The notes: generated by a model from the sequence alone, not told the origin. Shown: positions 1 through 8,918, numbered from the stretch's first letter. The stretch: 64,000 nucleotides of DNA from Blastopirellula sediminis (GCF_020966755.1 NZ_JAJKFT010000010.1:1576720-1640719), one strand, 5' to 3'. Program-made: numbers and translations.

Positions 1-2
1 AC

Positions 3-488
3 ATGGCCGCGATCACCGACGGAACCAGCAACACGCTGGCCTTCAGCGAAGCCCGCGCCTACTCGCTGTACGATCGCGATACCTCGACCTACAGCGACAA
101 GACGATGCCGTCGCTCAGCACGCAGCTCTCGTACATGAATGGGATTGTCGACAGCGTCACGCGCGATTCGGGGCATACCGAATGGGTCGATGGTCACGCG
201 CATCACAGCGGTTTCACCACCTTCTTCCCGCCGAACACGATGTTCAAAGGAAGCGACGGCAAAGATCGCGCGCTCGACTTCACCAATAATCGCGAGAAGA
301 ACGTTACGGCCACCTCCAACCCGCCGACGGTTGCTGCCGTCACGGCTCGCAGCTATCACCCGGGGATTGTGAACGTCTCGTTCATGGACGGGTCGGTTTC
401 CCGCGTGTCAGAGACGATCGATCTCACCGCTTGGCAGTCGCTTTCGACCCGAGCTGGGGGCGAGGTAACTGACCGCACCAGCTTGTAG
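3..488 (+). CDS. DUF1559 domain protein, C-terminal part (5' end outside window)
   Basis: The reading frame is open from the left edge, so the start lies outside the window and the ATG at 3 is probably internal. About 160 residues are visible. They contain the ITDGTSNT block and, near the end, a histidine, nine residues and DG ([15 protein letters not shown]), which is the H-x9-DG signature of the planctomycete DUF1559 family. Full-length members carry an N-terminal prepilin-type leader and are secreted or surface pseudopilin-like proteins of unknown role; the leader is not visible here. A second, complete member lies at 49106-50161. The family call is secure from the motif; function is unknown. 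Confidence 0.85.
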   Translation: MAAITDGTSNTLAFSEARAYSLYDRDTSTYSDKTMPSLSTQLSYMNGIVDSVTRDSGHTEWVDGHAHHSGFTTFFPPNTMFKGSDGKDRALDFTNNREKNVTATSNPPTVAAVTARSYHPGIVNVSFMDGSVSRVSETIDLTAWQSLSTRAGGEVTDRTSL

Positions 489-729
489 GGGATGCAACGA
501 TTACAAAGCTCGCTGCTGGGAGAATGCAACATTTACAAACAAACGACAGGCTCAGAATTGAGTGATTTGTTGTAACTGTTTTTAAGACAAGGAGATGTGT
601 TGATTTGAAAGGATTTCTGTGCGGGTTCGGCACGGCTTGTGCATTAGAAGCCCATCAGAATCCTGGACGTGAACCCTTCCCGAAGTAGCGTCTCTCCGCA
701 CTCTCCGACAGAACTCCGCTGAGATCCTC
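489..729. other. Intergenic region without a recognisable gene
   Basis: Together with the terminator that follows and the DNA up to 835, this is a 347-base gap between the DUF1559 gene and folC. No ORF with a credible start or codon pattern is seen. The first part is relatively AT-rich and could hold a promoter. The terminator sits about 240 bases after the DUF1559 stop, so either the upstream mRNA has a long 3' UTR or a small RNA is made here. No tRNA, SRP RNA or 6S-like core was recognised. Confidence 0.4.
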
Positions 730-766
730 GCCGGTTTAGGCCTCCCGCAGCCGAACCGGCTTTTTT
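730..766 (+). terminator. Rho-independent terminator
   Basis: A GCCGGTT arm at 730-736 pairs with AACCGGC at 754-760 and is followed directly by six Ts. It ends transcription running toward folC from the DUF1559 side. Confidence 0.7.
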
Positions 767-835
767 GTTTCTTGGCCCCTCTTCTGTGGTCTCATCCCAA
801 CGACATATTGCGGCCGGGGAAGTAAACTCAAGCGA

Positions 836-2230
836 ATGGACGGAAAACCTGCAGCATCGCCCCCGAGCGTCGAATTGGCGACTCCTGAGATTCGCTCGTA
901 CGACGAGGCGATCAGCTTTCTGCTGAGTCGTATCAACTACGAGCGATCGGCGGTGATTCCGTATCGCAGCCCGCAGTTTCATCTCGCCCGGATGCGGCGT
1001 CTGAACGAGCTGCTCGGGAACCTGGTCGATCAGCTGAAGATCGTTCATATCGCGGGGACCAAGGGAAAAGGTTCGACGGCGACCGCGCTCAGCGCCATTT
1101 TGGAAGCGGCCGGCTATCAGGTTGGGCTCTTCAGTTCGCCACATCTCGAGCGTCTGGAAGAGCGATTCGCGATCAATCGAACTCCGTGCCAAGCGGACGA
1201 CGTAACGCAACTCGTGCGTGAGATCGCGCCGCTGGTGCTGCAAATCGACGCAGAACGTTCTGGCGACGGTCCGACCTATTTCGAGATCACCACGGCGATG
1301 GCGTTGCTCCACTTCGTCCGCCGCGGCGTTGATGCGGCGATCTTGGAAGTGGGACTCGGCGGCCGTCTCGATTCAACCAACATTTGCCGTCCGCTCGTTT
1401 CGGTCATTACGACGATCAGCCGCGATCACATGGCGCTGCTGGGCGACACACTGGCCGAGATTGCCGGCGAGAAGGCGGGGATCATCAAAAGTGAGACGCC
1501 GGTCGTCTCCGGGGTCGATCAACCGGAGCCGGCTGCGGTCATCGAGCAAATCGCCGATCAAAATGCCGCCCAACTAGTCGAGATCGGTCGCGACTTCGCT
1601 GTCGAACCGACCAGCGAGCGGACGTTCGACGTGACCTGGCAGTTCGCGGAAAAGAGCGGGGCGCTGACCGGTTTGAGTTGCCGTATGGCGGGCCAACATC
1701 AAATGCGAAACTCCGCCGTCGCGATCATGGTCGCCAAAACGCTCGAGTCGCGCGGCTTCTCGGTGAGCGATGAAGCGATTCGTCGCGGCTTGACCGAGGC
1801 GGTATTGCCGGGCCGGATTGAGCGTCTGGCCGATTCGCCGGTCATCTACGTCGACGCGGCGCACAATGACGCGTCGATCTCGGCGCTCGTCGACGTGCTG
1901 AACGACTTGCCGGTCGATCGTCGTCGACTCGTGCTCGCCCTCTCTAGCGACAAAGAGTACCGCGAGATCCTGCGGCTCCTTTTACCGCACTTTGATGAGA
2001 TCTGGTTTACCCGCTACGCAACCAATCCCCGCGCGATCGATCCGGCCGAACTAGAAGCGGCCGCGGTGCAATATCCGACCGGACGTCGTAGCGTGATTCG
2101 CCATCTCGTCGACGACCCGCAACAAGCGTTCGCCGACGCGATCGCCGCTTCGGACGAAAACGATCTGCTCTGCGTGGCCGGGTCGTTCTTCATCGCCGGA
2201 GAGTTCCGGCGGTATTTTCGCGAAATGTAG
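836..2230 (+). CDS. folC: Folylpolyglutamate synthase / dihydrofolate synthase (FolC)
   Basis: A Mur-ligase-type cytoplasmic enzyme that joins glutamate to dihydropteroate and/or reduced folates using ATP. The 464-residue length fits FolC (about 420-450). Visible motifs are the P-loop GTKGKGST at residues 74-81, SSPHL at about 100-104, EVGLGGRLDSTN at 171-182 with the Mg-binding region, DH at 197-198, GEKAGI at 211-216 and VDAAHN near 340, which starts the C-terminal ligase domain. The ATG at 836 has no strong Shine-Dalgarno. A roughly 20-residue N-terminal extension precedes the usual folC start (SYDEAI). The gene stands alone, converging on a DUF1444 gene across a paired palindromic repeat. 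Whether both activities are present cannot be read by eye. Confidence 0.93.
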   Translation: MDGKPAASPPSVELATPEIRSYDEAISFLLSRINYERSAVIPYRSPQFHLARMRRLNELLGNLVDQLKIVHIAGTKGKGSTATALSAILEAAGYQVGLFSSPHLERLEERFAINRTPCQADDVTQLVREIAPLVLQIDAERSGDGPTYFEITTAMALLHFVRRGVDAAILEVGLGGRLDSTNICRPLVSVITTISRDHMALLGDTLAEIAGEKAGIIKSETPVVSGVDQPEPAAVIEQIADQNAAQLVEIGRDFAVEPTSERTFDVTWQFAEKSGALTGLSCRMAGQHQMRNSAVAIMVAKTLESRGFSVSDEAIRRGLTEAVLPGRIERLADSPVIYVDAAHNDASISALVDVLNDLPVDRRRLVLALSSDKEYREILRLLLPHFDEIWFTRYATNPRAIDPAELEAAAVQYPTGRRSVIRHLVDDPQQAFADAIAASDENDLLCVAGSFFIAGEFRRYFREM

Positions 2231-2247
2231 TATTTGGCGCGTGTGAA

Positions 2248-2386
2248 ATACTAGCCCGAGGCGCGAGCCGAGGGAATGCGGCTACCAAGCGTTAGGGCGA
2301 TGAACGCCAATTTGCGGCCCGAGCGGAATAGAAGCTTTATCGGTGACGGCGACCACACTCCCTCGGCTCGCGCCTCGGGCTAGTAT
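2248..2386. repeat. Paired inverted intergenic repeat (TAGCCC family), 28-bp arms
   Basis: The arms at 2248-2275 and 2359-2386 are exact inverted copies of each other over 28 bases, with about 83 bases between them. They start ATACTAGCCCGAGG and end CCTCGGGCTAGTAT. The element lies between the stops of convergent folC and the DUF1444 gene, so it could act as a bidirectional terminator. Related single or paired copies occur at 7631, 8316, 11108, 21962, 22083 and 57591. Confidence 0.85.
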
Positions 2387-2396
2387 CAGCGTTTGC

Positions 2397-3620
2397 CTAA
2401 GCGCCTATCCGCTCGTCATGTCCCAGCTTCTCGATCTGCTCTTCGCTGGGGAATTCGCTGACGCGGAACCGCGGCGGATAGGTTTCCAGGTCTTCCAGCA
2501 GATCGCCGACGATCGCTTCGACCTTGTCCCACGTCGCCGAGGCGACCGTTCCCAGGCGGCCAGGATCGCCGAAGAGGACGAAGTCGGTCTTCGGCAGCAG
2601 TCCGTTCACGTCGCGGGTCCAGACGCAGTAGGTGAAGATCTCGCCGCTCTCGTTCCGCTGGATCGCAGTGTAGGAGGCGACGAAGAGATCGATTCCCTCT
2701 TCCTCGAAGACCCCTTCGAGCATCGCTTTCTGCTCTTCGTATTCGCCGAGGAGCGATTGGACCTCGAACTCGCGGAAGCGTCGGTAGAGGGGATGCGATT
2801 GGGGCGGGAGCCACGTTTCCCACTCGCCGTCGATCAAACGGACCGGAATGGCGCTGATCGGCCGCGGGTCGGAGATCGACTGCTCAATCAGGTCGAGCAT
2901 CATCGCCAGGCCGTCTTCGTCGTCGCTGCCGACGACGATCAGCGAATCGCGATTGGGAGCGACGGCGACCGGATCCCCTTCCAGCTTGAACTCCAGGATA
3001 TGATCGATCAGTAGCATGCGAGCCGCGTCGTAACTGTCGCCGCTCGCCAACGCATACAGCTTTTCGCCCACCACGCCGACGACGAACTCGGCGTCCTCGA
3101 GGTTCTGTTTGGCGATCTCCATCACTTCGTAAAGCGAGACCCCCCAGGTATCGAGCAGTTCCTGGTCGATCGCGCGGATCGATTCCGGCAGGTCGTAGAC
3201 CGGCGCTGCTAGCAGATGCTGGCCGACGTCGACGTAGGGCAGGTTGAGCGGGGGGCCGCCGCGAAAGTGCTGTTCAAGCCGGAGCATCTCGAAATAGGCT
3301 TTGCTCCGTACCACCGGGCGGACGTCGTGCCGCGCGTCTTCAAAGTCCTCGGGGACTTCCTTGCGGTAGGAGAGGAGGGCGCGGGTCGCCTGGGAGAGGA
3401 ACTCATTGCGGTCCGCTTTCGCGATGCTGCAGTACTCGGCGTAGAGGTTATTGAGGTTGGCGACGCCGGCCTCTTCGCCGTTTTCGTAGAAGCGGAGCTG
3501 GAACTCTTCTTTGTGAAAGACGATTTCCTTCGTTTCGCCTGCCTGGCGAATGCGATCCATCAAGAGTTGGGCGAAGCGCTCCTGCTTGGAGGGGCCAAAC
3601 AAAAAGTCAAACATGCCCAT
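2397..3620 (-). CDS. DUF1444 (YtpQ-like) family protein
   Basis: A soluble protein of about 407 residues with no signal peptide or membrane segment. The middle of the protein (a vGEKLYALASGD stretch, then DSLIVVGSDDEDGL and a WLPPQSHPLYRRF segment) resembles the DUF1444/YtpQ family, whose function is unknown. The frame opens at a TTG at 3647. The ATG at 3620 is preferred because AGGAG sits 9 bases upstream and the protein then begins MGMFDFLFGP; another ATG is at 3614. It is on the same strand as the RNA helicase gene, about 145 bases downstream of it, and converges on folC. The family assignment is by eye and moderately sure. Confidence 0.7.
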   Translation of the reverse strand: MGMFDFLFGPSKQERFAQLLMDRIRQAGETKEIVFHKEEFQLRFYENGEEAGVANLNNLYAEYCSIAKADRNEFLSQATRALLSYRKEVPEDFEDARHDVRPVVRSKAYFEMLRLEQHFRGGPPLNLPYVDVGQHLLAAPVYDLPESIRAIDQELLDTWGVSLYEVMEIAKQNLEDAEFVVGVVGEKLYALASGDSYDAARMLLIDHILEFKLEGDPVAVAPNRDSLIVVGSDDEDGLAMMLDLIEQSISDPRPISAIPVRLIDGEWETWLPPQSHPLYRRFREFEVQSLLGEYEEQKAMLEGVFEEEGIDLFVASYTAIQRNESGEIFTYCVWTRDVNGLLPKTDFVLFGDPGRLGTVASATWDKVEAIVGDLLEDLETYPPRFRVSEFPSEEQIEKLGHDERIGA

Positions 3621-3764
3621 GCCGAAAAGCTCCTGCTCCCAAGTCAAACGCCGCAGCGACGTCTGACCATTCGTCCCGTCGTCCTCGTAGTTTGGACTTT
3701 GACGCGATCGATTGCAAGAAATCGACGCGCTGCAGCGTGCGAAAGTCGCAGCAGCGCTCGCCGA

Positions 3765-5051
3765 TTAGAGAGCGCGACGATACCGTTTGCCGCGTCCGCT
3801 CGGGCCTTTGGGCGGCTCCGACTTCGGAGCGTCGACGACCATGCCGACTTCGCGTTCGCCATCGGGGCCGATCGCCGTCGCCGCCGGACCAGGGCCGGTG
3901 TCGACATCGGTTCGTTCGTAAGGCTGGAACCCTTCCATCTCGTCGCGGATCAACAGCTTGTCGATCCGAATCTCGATGCGGGTCAGCTCGTTCCCCTCTT
4001 CCGGCGTGACGAAAGTAAACGCAATCCCTTCTTTCCCCATGCGGCCGGTACGGCCGACGCGGTGGACGTAGTCGTCCGAGAATTCCGGGATGTCGTAGTT
4101 GATGATGTGCGAGACGTCCGAGATGTCGATGCCGCGGCCGACGACGTCGGTGGCGACCAGGACCCGAAATTTGCCCGCTTTGAAGTCGGTGAGGGCCCGG
4201 TTGCGGGCTCCTTGCTGCATATCGCCGTGAATGCAGTGGACCAGCTTGGTCTTCTTGGCCAGACGCTGGGTGATTCGCTCGGTTCCGCGCTTGGTCCGGC
4301 AGAAGACGATCGACTTGCGGGGTTGTTCGCGACGGAGGAGCTCGACCAGGAGATCAAACTTCTTGGATTGATCGACGGTGAAATACCGCTGCTCGATCGT
4401 CTCGGCCGAGATATTGGTGGGGGAGAAGTCGACCTTTTCCGGGTCGCGCATGTACCGCTGGGCCAGCTTTTCGATCGACGGCGGAACGGTGGCGGAAAGA
4501 AGCAGCGTTTGGCGGCTATCAGGGCAGCGGCGGAGGATCTTTTCGATGTCGGGGCGGAAGCCGATGTCGAGCATCCGGTCCGCTTCGTCCAAAACGACGA
4601 TCCGCAGCATCTCAAGGTTCAGCGCCTTGCGGGTCATCAGGTCGATTACCCGTCCCGGGGTGCCGACCACGATGTGAGGAGCTCGCTTCAGCTTTTCGAT
4701 TTGCGAGCGAAGCGGTTTGCCGCCGTAGATCGCGACTACGTTGACCCGCTGGCCATGGGCGAGCTTGGCCAGTTCGTCCCGAACTTGCACCGCCAATTCG
4801 CGGGTCGGGGTCAGGATCAGGGCCTGGGGGTTGCGCGAGTGGGGGCCATGCTCCAGGCCTTCGATGATCGGAATGCCGAAGGCGGCGGTTTTGCCGGTAC
4901 CGGTCCGAGCCTGGCCGAGCACATCCTTTCCCTCAAGGGCCAGAGGGATGATGGCGGCCTGGATTGGGGAGGGTTGAACGTATCGCGCCGCGGCGAGGGC
5001 GGCCTTCATTTCGGCCGACAGAGCCATGTCGGCGTACTTGATATCAGCCAT
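3765..5051 (-). CDS. DEAD-box ATP-dependent RNA helicase, RhlE-like
   Basis: An SF2 RNA helicase that uses ATP to unwind RNA duplexes, probably in RNA decay or ribosome assembly. Counting from the ATG at 5051, the Q-motif glutamine is in PSPIQ (27-31), motif I is ARTGTGKT (48-55), Ia is PTRELA (82-87), Ib is GTPGR, II is DEAD (155-158) and III is SAT (186-188). The C-terminal RecA domain has the VATDVVGRGID and HRVGRTGRMG motifs. About 428 residues, with a short basic tail (GRGKRYRRAL). The frame extends to a TTG at 5078, but the ATG gives the usual short lead before the Q motif. Neither start has a clear Shine-Dalgarno. RhlE is the best fit among DEAD-box subgroups. Confidence 0.92.
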   Translation of the reverse strand: MADIKYADMALSAEMKAALAAARYVQPSPIQAAIIPLALEGKDVLGQARTGTGKTAAFGIPIIEGLEHGPHSRNPQALILTPTRELAVQVRDELAKLAHGQRVNVVAIYGGKPLRSQIEKLKRAPHIVVGTPGRVIDLMTRKALNLEMLRIVVLDEADRMLDIGFRPDIEKILRRCPDSRQTLLLSATVPPSIEKLAQRYMRDPEKVDFSPTNISAETIEQRYFTVDQSKKFDLLVELLRREQPRKSIVFCRTKRGTERITQRLAKKTKLVHCIHGDMQQGARNRALTDFKAGKFRVLVATDVVGRGIDISDVSHIINYDIPEFSDDYVHRVGRTGRMGKEGIAFTFVTPEEGNELTRIEIRIDKLLIRDEMEGFQPYERTDVDTGPGPAATAIGPDGEREVGMVVDAPKSEPPKGPSGRGKRYRRAL

Positions 5052-5178
5052 CTGGGACAAGGGAAGCTCTACTGTCAAGGGCTGCGTGCTTGAAATATAA
5101 GCCCTCTAAGATACCCCAGTCGGTCGCTAGCGACAATCGGCAAAATTAGCGGTAGGCGAGCCTAAGTCGTTGAAGCGC

Positions 5179-5232
5179 AAAAAAATAGGCCGAGCCGTAA
5201 CCTCGCTGAAAAGCGGGATAGCGGCCCGGCCT
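5179..5232 (-). terminator. Rho-independent terminator of the histone H1-like gene
   Basis: On the minus strand an 11-bp stem (arms 5222-5232 and 5187-5197, AGGCCGGGCCG with CGGCTCGGCCT, one G-U pair) is followed by A and seven Ts. It lies just downstream of the H1-like gene. Confidence 0.8.
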
Positions 5233-5318
5233 GTCTCGTCGTAACGGGCATTCCCGGGTGGGGAACTGCTTGATTAAATGCGGCCTTGCGGCCGCATCTT
5301 AGCCTGTCGCGTTAAGCG

Positions 5319-5561
5319 TTAGGCGGGGGTAGCCGGAGCGACCGGGGCTTTCGCCTTCTTCTTGGCGGCCTTCTTCGGCGACTTCTTGGCTACCTTTTTG
5401 GTGGCGGCCTTCTTCGGCGATTTCTTGGCGACCTTTTTGGCGGCCTTCTTCGGCGACTTCTTCACCGCTTTCTTGGCGACCTTTTTGGTGGCCTTCTTCG
5501 GCGATTTCTTCGCGACTTTCTTGGCGGCCTTCTTCGGTGCAGCTTTCTTCTTGGTTGCCAT
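5319..5561 (-). CDS. Histone H1-like lysine/alanine-rich DNA-binding protein
   Basis: An 80-residue, extremely basic protein made almost only of K, A, P, S, V and T. It consists of short repeats of the type KKVAKKSPKKA (about four copies) and ends in a proline/alanine tail (APVAPATPA). Composition and repeats match bacterial H1/Hc-like nucleoid proteins (chlamydial Hc2, AlgP-type tails), which bind and compact DNA through their charge. Planctomycetes have condensed nucleoids, so a chromatin role is likely but inferred. GAGGAG lies 8 bases before the ATG. It is a single-gene unit with a good terminator. The repeats make length variation by slippage likely. Confidence 0.85.
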   Translation of the reverse strand: MATKKKAAPKKAAKKVAKKSPKKATKKVAKKAVKKSPKKAAKKVAKKSPKKAATKKVAKKSPKKAAKKKAKAPVAPATPA

Positions 5562-5854
5562 CTCCGTGGCTCCTCAAGTGGTAGCGCCCATCTTCTGTAG
5601 TGAACTGCTCCTTGGGCGCTAGGTAGGGGGAGCAATTCGAAGTTCAAATAAACGAATCGATGCTGCCGGCAGTTGGCGTTCGGCCGTCCGTCCTACGGCG
5701 CCTCGATTCGATCAGTAGTCTTGAGGACGTGCTTCACGACGAAGTTCTGCGTTTGAGTTTTGGCGATCGCTTGTGCAGTTTGCGATTCGCTAAACGCGTC
5801 ACAACATTCGTGTCCGCGCATTGAATCAATTTCGCAGGTTTTTCGTCAAGGTGA

Positions 5855-5883
5855 ATTATCGTACTTGGATTACGAATTGTTCA
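5855..5883 (-). promoter_or_regulatory. Candidate promoter for the histone H1-like gene
   Basis: Minus-strand TGAACA (5878-5883) and GATAAT (5855-5860) are spaced by 17 bases, a fair sigma-70-type match. It would give a 5' UTR of about 290 bases. The rest of the 474-base gap from 5562 to 6035 shows no gene. Confidence 0.3.
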
Positions 5884-6035
5884 GAAATTTCTCGTGAAGC
5901 GACCTCGAACGTCCAACTTTGATCCAAGAAGACGCTTTGCGAGTCGCGCTTTTGGTGGTCGTAGCCCAATCAAGATCCAACTACACTACAGAAATCGTCT
6001 CGCTTCCTTCGCATCGTTTTTCCCTCGCAGCATTC

Positions 6036-7589
6036 ATGTCGGACCGCCTTAACGATTTCCTTTTGCATCTCTCCGGTACGCTCCCAACCGACGGTCCGAG
6101 CAGTGGAGATCCCCATCGATTTCACTGGATCGCGGTCGCCGACGAACTCGAAATCGCCGCCATCTTTCATGCGCTGGAGCACCTCGAAGGGGAGCTGTCG
6201 CCGCAGCGCCGCGCAATGCTCGACGCCGCGCTGAACCTGATCGCGATGCGGCTCCGCGACGATCCGGAGCTCCCTGAAGAGCTGATTCCGCGGATTGCCG
6301 CTCTTTATCGCCGCTGGGGCGATAGTCACCCGTTGCGGCACTTGTTACTCCCGTGGCTTACCGCCAACGGGACGGTTGAAGCGCTCCAGGAGTTCGCCGA
6401 CCTGATCGCGGACGATCCGCCGAGCCGCACTGCGGCCGCCGCCGTCGGTTTTGCGCCCCTCCTACGACATGGCGATTTCAACGCCGAGGCCCTCTATCCG
6501 CGCCTCCTCGCCGCACTGCAGCACCTCAGCGTCGCGGCTCTCGTTTTGGATCTCTCCAACTTTTTGTTTCGCTCGGGACGCTTGCAGCAGCACCCGGCCG
6601 CCGACGTCAGCAACCAGCTGATCGACCTCTTGGGCGGGATCACGACGCGGCTGGGGCAGTTGGAAGAAAATGCGGAGCTGACCCCGGAGAAACTGCAATT
6701 GATGCGTACTCAGGTGTCGGAAGGGGTCGCTCTGGCGGTCTCGCTTTGCGACGCGCTGGCGCTGATCGGAGACAAAAACGCCATCGGCAAGCTCAATCAG
6801 GTGCTCCAACTCAGCCATCGGCAGCTGCAATGCGAAGCAGCGGCCGCTTTGGCCCGCTTGGGCGTCGAAGAAGGGACCAAGCATCTCGCCGAGATGGCCA
6901 AGCACCCGGTCGTTCGCCTCCGCGCGCTGAAGTTCGCCGAAGAGACCGGCGGGCTCGACGCGATCGAAGAGGAGTTCAAGTCGCCGGTCGCTCGCGCCGA
7001 GGGGGAACTCGCCCTCTGGCTGTCGCAGGAGACGCAATTCGGCCTACCGCCGCACGAGATCGAGCTGATTGATGAGCGCGAACTGGCCTGGCCTGGCTAT
7101 GACGATCTGCAGAACTGCTATCTGTTCCGCTACGCCTACCACATGCCGGCCGGCAGTTTTCAATCGTTGGGGATCGTCGGCCCGCTGACGCACAGCTTCG
7201 CCGCCGATCTGACTCCCTGGAAGCCGGAAGACGCCTACGCGGCGTTCGCCGGATGGCAGGCCGAGCACCAGGATGTGTTCGAATCGGAGCCGGCCGAATG
7301 GCAAGAGGCGCAAAAGCAGCTGGCCGATTCGCTCACCGCGCGGCTTCAAGCGGAAGGGTACCACGTGATCCAGGTGATCAAGCTGGGTTACTTCTTCGGC
7401 GACGTTCGCCTGATCGCCGTGGTGCGTCGACAGGACGGTCTCCCCGGCGTCGCTGTGGCTGATCTTCGCACGACCACCTTCTACGGCAGCGAAGGAACTG
7501 ATCGCCCCATCGGCCCGCACGAGGCCTACATGATGCACAAGGGACGAGAATTCCTGGCCAACTTCAATCCAAACACCTATGGGATGTAG
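6036..7589 (+). CDS. HEAT-repeat-like alpha-helical protein
   Basis: A 517-residue soluble protein. Residues from about 20 to 330 are almost entirely short helices rich in L and A, including a clear HEAT-like unit (LNQVLQLSHRQLQCEAAAALARLGVEEGTKHLAEM). The C-terminal third is a different, mixed domain (YLFRYAYHMPAG, then VIQVIKLGYFFGDVRLIAVV). The frame opens at a TTG at 5919, but the ATG at 6036 (MSDRLNDFLLHL) is where protein-like sequence begins. No signal peptide. Probably a protein-interaction scaffold; I do not recognise a named family. It stands alone between the H1-like gene and a small secreted protein gene. Confidence 0.75.
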   Translation: MSDRLNDFLLHLSGTLPTDGPSSGDPHRFHWIAVADELEIAAIFHALEHLEGELSPQRRAMLDAALNLIAMRLRDDPELPEELIPRIAALYRRWGDSHPLRHLLLPWLTANGTVEALQEFADLIADDPPSRTAAAAVGFAPLLRHGDFNAEALYPRLLAALQHLSVAALVLDLSNFLFRSGRLQQHPAADVSNQLIDLLGGITTRLGQLEENAELTPEKLQLMRTQVSEGVALAVSLCDALALIGDKNAIGKLNQVLQLSHRQLQCEAAAALARLGVEEGTKHLAEMAKHPVVRLRALKFAEETGGLDAIEEEFKSPVARAEGELALWLSQETQFGLPPHEIELIDERELAWPGYDDLQNCYLFRYAYHMPAGSFQSLGIVGPLTHSFAADLTPWKPEDAYAAFAGWQAEHQDVFESEPAEWQEAQKQLADSLTARLQAEGYHVIQVIKLGYFFGDVRLIAVVRRQDGLPGVAVADLRTTTFYGSEGTDRPIGPHEAYMMHKGREFLANFNPNTYGM

Positions 7590-7630
7590 GGTCCGCTGTG
7601 CGGACCAAATGCGTTGGAATAACGCCGCTG

Positions 7631-7656
7631 ATTCCCTCGGCTCGCGCCTCGGGCTG
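7631..7656. repeat. Dispersed intergenic repeat, TAGCCC family, single copy
   Basis: ATTCCCTCGG...CCTCGGGCTGG matches the arms of the 2248-2386 element. It lies 40 bases after the stop of the HEAT-like gene. Confidence 0.7.
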
Positions 7657-7764
7657 GTTACGTCTCCTCCCAACAAAAAACTAGGCAGCGTCCGGCAAAG
7701 GAGGTAGGCTGACGGATGTCCGTTCGACCTCTTCTTCTCAACTGCGCGATCGGGGAGACGACTC

Positions 7765-8301
7765 ATGGCGATCTTGGTACGACTTAGCTTGGCGTTCGCC
7801 TTTCTAATGTTCCTCGCGGCAATGCTCCTGCCGGGGACCACCGGCGCTTCGCCTGATTTTAATAAACGGTCCGAAACCAGACGGGCCCTGAGTCACATGG
7901 AGATCAACGTTCTGATCCATCGGGACGGCAACGATCGCGTGCCGGGGGATACGGTCGAAGAGCTGGTCGCCAATCTCGAAATCTTTGGCGCCGACTTTGA
8001 AGGAGACGAGGGGAAGCTGCTCAAGGATGGGGTCGACGGTTGGGGCCGGCCGCTGGTCCTGGTAAAGACCGGTTCGTCAAATTGGGTGATCCGCAGCTTG
8101 GGCGCCAACGGCGTTGACGATCATGGCCGGGAGGACGATATCGAGACCGAACTGGAAGTCGCGCCGCGTCCAGTCCGACCAGTTTCGACCAGTCGCAGCA
8201 CCGGCGTTTGCGGTTGCGGCGCCAAGAAAGAGGTCGAACAGGAAGTGCATTCCTCCGGCGACGACCCGCAACCAACCCTCGCCCCGAAGCTGGAAGCGTA
8301 A
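7765..8301 (+). CDS. Secreted protein with type II secretion GspG-like head domain
   Basis: 178 residues with an N-terminal signal peptide (hydrophobic residues about 8-24, then GTTGASPDF). The core DGWGRPLVL, then SSNWVIRSLGANGVDDHGREDDI, is the pattern of the C-terminal globular part of GspG-type major pseudopilins (D-x-WG-x-P, S-x-G-x-dG, DDI), where calcium is often bound. However, there is no GFTLIE-type prepilin motif, so it is a freestanding head domain rather than a true pseudopilin. The tail has a CGCG cluster and is hydrophilic. GGGGAG lies 8 bases before the ATG. The role is unknown. Monocistronic, followed by another TAGCCC-family repeat. Confidence 0.7.
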   Translation: MAILVRLSLAFAFLMFLAAMLLPGTTGASPDFNKRSETRRALSHMEINVLIHRDGNDRVPGDTVEELVANLEIFGADFEGDEGKLLKDGVDGWGRPLVLVKTGSSNWVIRSLGANGVDDHGREDDIETELEVAPRPVRPVSTSRSTGVCGCGAKKEVEQEVHSSGDDPQPTLAPKLEA

Positions 8302-8315
8302 GTAGCCTCCCATTC

Positions 8316-8343
8316 TAGCCCGCAGCGCAAGCAAGGGAATGCG
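8316..8343. repeat. Dispersed intergenic repeat, TAGCCC family, single copy
   Basis: TAGCCCGCAGCGCAAGC followed by AAGGGAATGCGGG. It lies just past the stop of the GspG-like protein gene, between convergent genes. Confidence 0.7.
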
Positions 8344-8402
8344 GGTGGAAATCTCGGATTGCGCGACTTGTCCCAATCCGGCTTTTCAACGCGCCCGACT
8401 GG

Positions 8403-8918
8403 TTAAATGTTCTCCACATCCCCAGTAAACTCCGCCGGGTTGGCGAAACACTCCGCATAGAGCTGGGCGCAGGACGTAATGGAATCAGCGATCTCGCCGG
8501 CGATCTGCAGCGTCTTGGCGTAGTTATCGTCCTCTTCGATGACGAAGTACTCGATAAAGAACTTCAACGTGCGACCCAGCTGAATTTCGTATCCCTTTGG
8601 CGGCAGCGCCATCGGCCGCATTTGGATCGGATGATCGCTTCGCGCCCAGTCGCGCACCCACCAGGCCAGAAACTCTAAACTGAGCCACGCGCCGGCCGAG
8701 CGATCGAAGATAATCTCGATCTGCAGCAGGACCTCATCCTCGAGACCGCCGCCGGTACGGCGAATCGCCACTTGCGGCAGGTCGCCGTACTCGCCTGGCA
8801 GCGAGAGGTCGTCCGGCGCGACGTCCATCAACGGCTTGGGAGAACAAAAACAACCGGCGACGCCGGGCAGGGCCGAGATTGCGTCGATCAGGGCCTGGAC
8901 TTGGGGTGGTAAATCCAT
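8403..8918 (-). CDS. Hypothetical protein
   Basis: 171 residues, acidic, with no signal peptide or membrane segment. A mixed alpha/beta pattern is visible (VLLQIEIIFDRSAGAWLSLEF, then LKFFIEYFVIEED). No motif or family recognised. AGAGGA lies 11 bases before the ATG. It is followed on the same strand, across a 55-base gap upstream, by the cupredoxin-like gene, so the two may be co-transcribed. The ORF looks real because codon use and length fit, and nothing else occupies the region. Confidence 0.65.
   Translation of the reverse strand: MDLPPQVQALIDAISALPGVAGCFCSPKPLMDVAPDDLSLPGEYGDLPQVAIRRTGGGLEDEVLLQIEIIFDRSAGAWLSLEFLAWWVRDWARSDHPIQMRPMALPPKGYEIQLGRTLKFFIEYFVIEEDDNYAKTLQIAGEIADSITSCAQLYAECFANPAEFTGDVENI

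Noticed and set aside
3216-5093. 625-codon open frame on the plus strand across the DUF1444 and helicase genes
   Set aside because: It is antisense to two clear genes and its translation has no domain; high GC leaves the opposite frame open.
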